DNA of 33,084 bases from assembly GCA_018268575.1 (NCBI GenBank), contig JAFDWF010000215.1, positions 1 to 33,084 of the forward strand. Reading direction: 5' to 3'. Below are positions 31,823 to 33,084 of this stretch, piece by piece; the stretch's first letter is position 1, and every line of letters starts with the position of its first letter. This DNA is from Actinomycetota bacterium. GTDB taxonomy: Bacteria; Actinomycetota; Thermoleophilia; Solirubrobacterales; 70-9. The position numbers and the translations under genes are program-made. Under the pieces are notes generated by a model. The model searched no databases and had not been told where the DNA came from. It worked only from the letters and a program-made list of their open reading frames with translations.

Positions 31823-31907
31823 ACGAGTGTGCACTTGAGCCGCCCATGACCGGCTCAAGTGCACGCTCGTTCACCTGGGCACACCCTGGTGTGTCCAGGT
31901 GAACGAG
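31823..31907. repeat. Two overlapping long palindromes sharing an arm
   Basis: Bases 31823-31842 pair with 31851-31870 (20 bp, one T-G mismatch, 8-base loop). Bases 31866-31885 pair with 31888-31907 (20 bp, one mismatch, 2-base loop). They share CTCGT at 31866-31870, so only one full stem can form at a time in one strand. They lie 67-150 bases past the stop of the minus-strand gene at 31974 and could terminate it, although no U-tract follows. Confidence 0.8.
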
Positions 31908-31973
31908 CGGCGCCGAGGCCCCGCACGCGGTCAGCGGGACTCCCGACGAGGCACCGTGCCGGGGATCGATCGG

Positions 31974-33084
31974 TTACGAGCCGGAGCCCTTAGCCGTGGC
32001 GGCGCCGGTCGCGTGGGTCGAGTCGACGACCGCGACGCGCAGGTAGTCGGTCTCCATGATCGTCGTCCCTCCCGGCAGGCCCTTCAGCGGCCGCTCCTGC
32101 GAGGGCCGGGTGAGGTAGTAGCGCTGCGCGAGCACCGCCGAGGTGTCGGGGTCGAAGATCAGTTCCGAGCCGGTCCCGTATTTGTTGTCGAAGGTGCGGA
32201 TCGCGTCGCCTTCGCGGCCGAGGAAGTCGGTGGCGCCGGTGTGGATCTCGATCCCCGGCAGTTCGGCCAGGGCGTTGAAGATCGCCGCCCGCAGTTGCGG
32301 CGTCGAGGCGATCCCTTCGGTGAGCACGTTCAGCAGCTCTTCGCTCGTCTCCTTCGCGTCGAGGTGCTTCTTCCCCGGCCACATCAGGTTGAAGCCCTTC
32401 ACTTCGATCGCGTTCGCTTCGACCGCGTGCCGCAGCGCTTCCGGCGAGGTCGGCAGCTTCGAGGTATCAGGGAAGTGGAAGCCCCTGAGCGGCCCGTGTT
32501 CGGTGTCGACGACGCCTTCGCGCAGCGCCAAGGCACCTGCGAAGGCCTTGTGGTACTTGCGCTGGTATTCGGGGTCGAAGGGGGCGGGCAGGCGCGCGCC
32601 CGCTTCTTCCCAGCGGGTCCGTTCGGCGGTGGTGAAGAAGCGCGGGGTGCCCGCGACTTCGCGCACGCGGCCGGCGCCGTCGGTGCCCGTCCACCACTGC
32701 TGCGTGGTCGGCATCAGCGCGTTGAAGGCGTTCGGCCAGGGCAGCATGCCGCCGCCCGAGGAGGTGCCGCCGGGCACCCAGCCCTTCAGTTCGATGCGCT
32801 TGAACTTGCGGTAGAGGAACTGACCCGGCCCGGGGAGCGCGGAGACCTCGTAGGGGCCCGGCGAGGCGGCGACCTTGGCGGTCTGGCGGAGGATCGCCGC
32901 CGCGGCGGGCTGGGCGGTCGGGCCGGAGCCGAGGACGAGGACCGCGGCGACCACCGCGGCCGCCGCGGTGGCGGCGGCGAAGACGAAGAGCCGGCGACGG
33001 TGGCCGCCGAGGCCGAGGCGCCGGCGGCCGCGACGGGCGGGCGGCGCGCCGAAGGCCGGGGCCCGGTCGGCGGGCGGGCTCGAC
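31974..33084 (-). CDS. Membrane-anchored CU044_5270-like protein, 5' end outside the window
   Basis: The frame is open to the window edge (370 codons); no stop precedes the GTG at 32954, so the gene likely starts beyond the window. The visible N-terminus is basic (RRGRRRLGLGGHRRR) and leads into one transmembrane helix (LFVFAAATAAAAVVAAVLVLG). The extracytoplasmic domain contains PGQFLYRKFKRIELKGW, EVAGTPRFFTTAERTRW, PTSPEALRHAVEAN, LNVLTEGIASTPQLRAAIFNAL, LPGIEIHTGATDFLGREG and GSELIFDPDTSAVLAQRYYL. This pattern is that of the actinobacterial CU044_5270 family, usually encoded beside an ECF sigma factor and of unknown role. That neighbour would lie past the window edge. The C-terminus ends with an Ala/Thr/Gly-rich tail. 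Confidence 0.75.
   Translation of the reverse strand, partial: SSPPADRAPAFGAPPARRGRRRLGLGGHRRRLFVFAAATAAAAVVAAVLVLGSGPTAQPAAAAILRQTAKVAASPGPYEVSALPGPGQFLYRKFKRIELKGWVPGGTSSGGGMLPWPNAFNALMPTTQQWWTGTDGAGRVREVAGTPRFFTTAERTRWEEAGARLPAPFDPEYQRKYHKAFAGALALREGVVDTEHGPLRGFHFPDTSKLPTSPEALRHAVEANAIEVKGFNLMWPGKKHLDAKETSEELLNVLTEGIASTPQLRAAIFNALAELPGIEIHTGATDFLGREGDAIRTFDNKYGTGSELIFDPDTSAVLAQRYYLTRPSQERPLKGLPGGTTIMETDYLRVAVVDSTHATGAATAKGSGS

Noticed and set aside
31716..31973. Known riboswitch in the leader of the transporter operon
   Set aside because: The stems are simple palindromes; I could not match conserved core bases of any riboswitch class I know.

Overview
The window is very GC-rich, densely coded DNA from what looks like an actinobacterium. 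My best guess is the Thermoleophilia/Solirubrobacterales, inferred from GC content, frequent GTG/TTG starts, leaderless-type TAnnnT boxes 6-8 bases before starts, and the gene content (Lhr helicase, a MoaX-like MoaD-MoaE fusion, a CU044_5270-like protein). No rRNA, tRNA, insertion sequence, integrase, phage gene or CRISPR array is visible. It reads as chromosomal core and accessory metabolism.

Layout: 1-600 is a non-coding block of repeats and palindromes. 602-4258 (+) holds two unrecognised membrane proteins coupled to a ROK fructokinase. 4251-9075 (-) is a surface polysaccharide operon (O-antigen ligase-like protein, phosphoglycosyl transferase, GT2 glycosyltransferase, cupin). Divergent from it are a secreted Ser/Gly/Lys-rich anchored protein and a secreted clan GH-A glycosidase (8994-10777). 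Then come the large helicase lhr (10816-15318), a Crp/Fnr regulator, a tiny membrane protein, pcm, a nitronate monooxygenase, an ASCH-like protein and an SRPBCC protein (to 18959). 18960-19710 is a second repeat block. 19711-23425 is a molybdenum cofactor locus (mobA divergent from moeA-moaX-moaC-mog). It converges on a formate dehydrogenase operon (27825 down to 23418), which is divergent from a LysR regulator. 28988-31715 (-) encodes both aconitase X subunits and an EamA transporter. The window ends inside a membrane-anchored CU044_5270-like protein.

Functional logic: the Moco genes supply the cofactor for the neighbouring NAD-type formate dehydrogenase. That enzyme is assembled from a catalytic subunit, a separate Fe-S subunit and a NuoE-NuoF fusion diaphorase, with the LysR protein as its likely regulator. 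moaA and fdhD are not in the window.

The least ordinary signal is the repeat content. Two copies of a roughly 0.5-kb composite repeat (37-570 and 19218-19690) share near-identical flanks around a conserved 29-bp palindrome, but carry unrelated palindromes at the same internal position. Four copies of a REP-like hairpin are scattered in both orientations. At least eight further long inverted repeats with unrelated arm sequences lie between genes, over a promoter, across a stop codon, and twice in frame inside Moco genes (mobA and the MoaD-MoaE linker). The in-gene copies suggest palindromes can be inserted into or exchanged within coding DNA.
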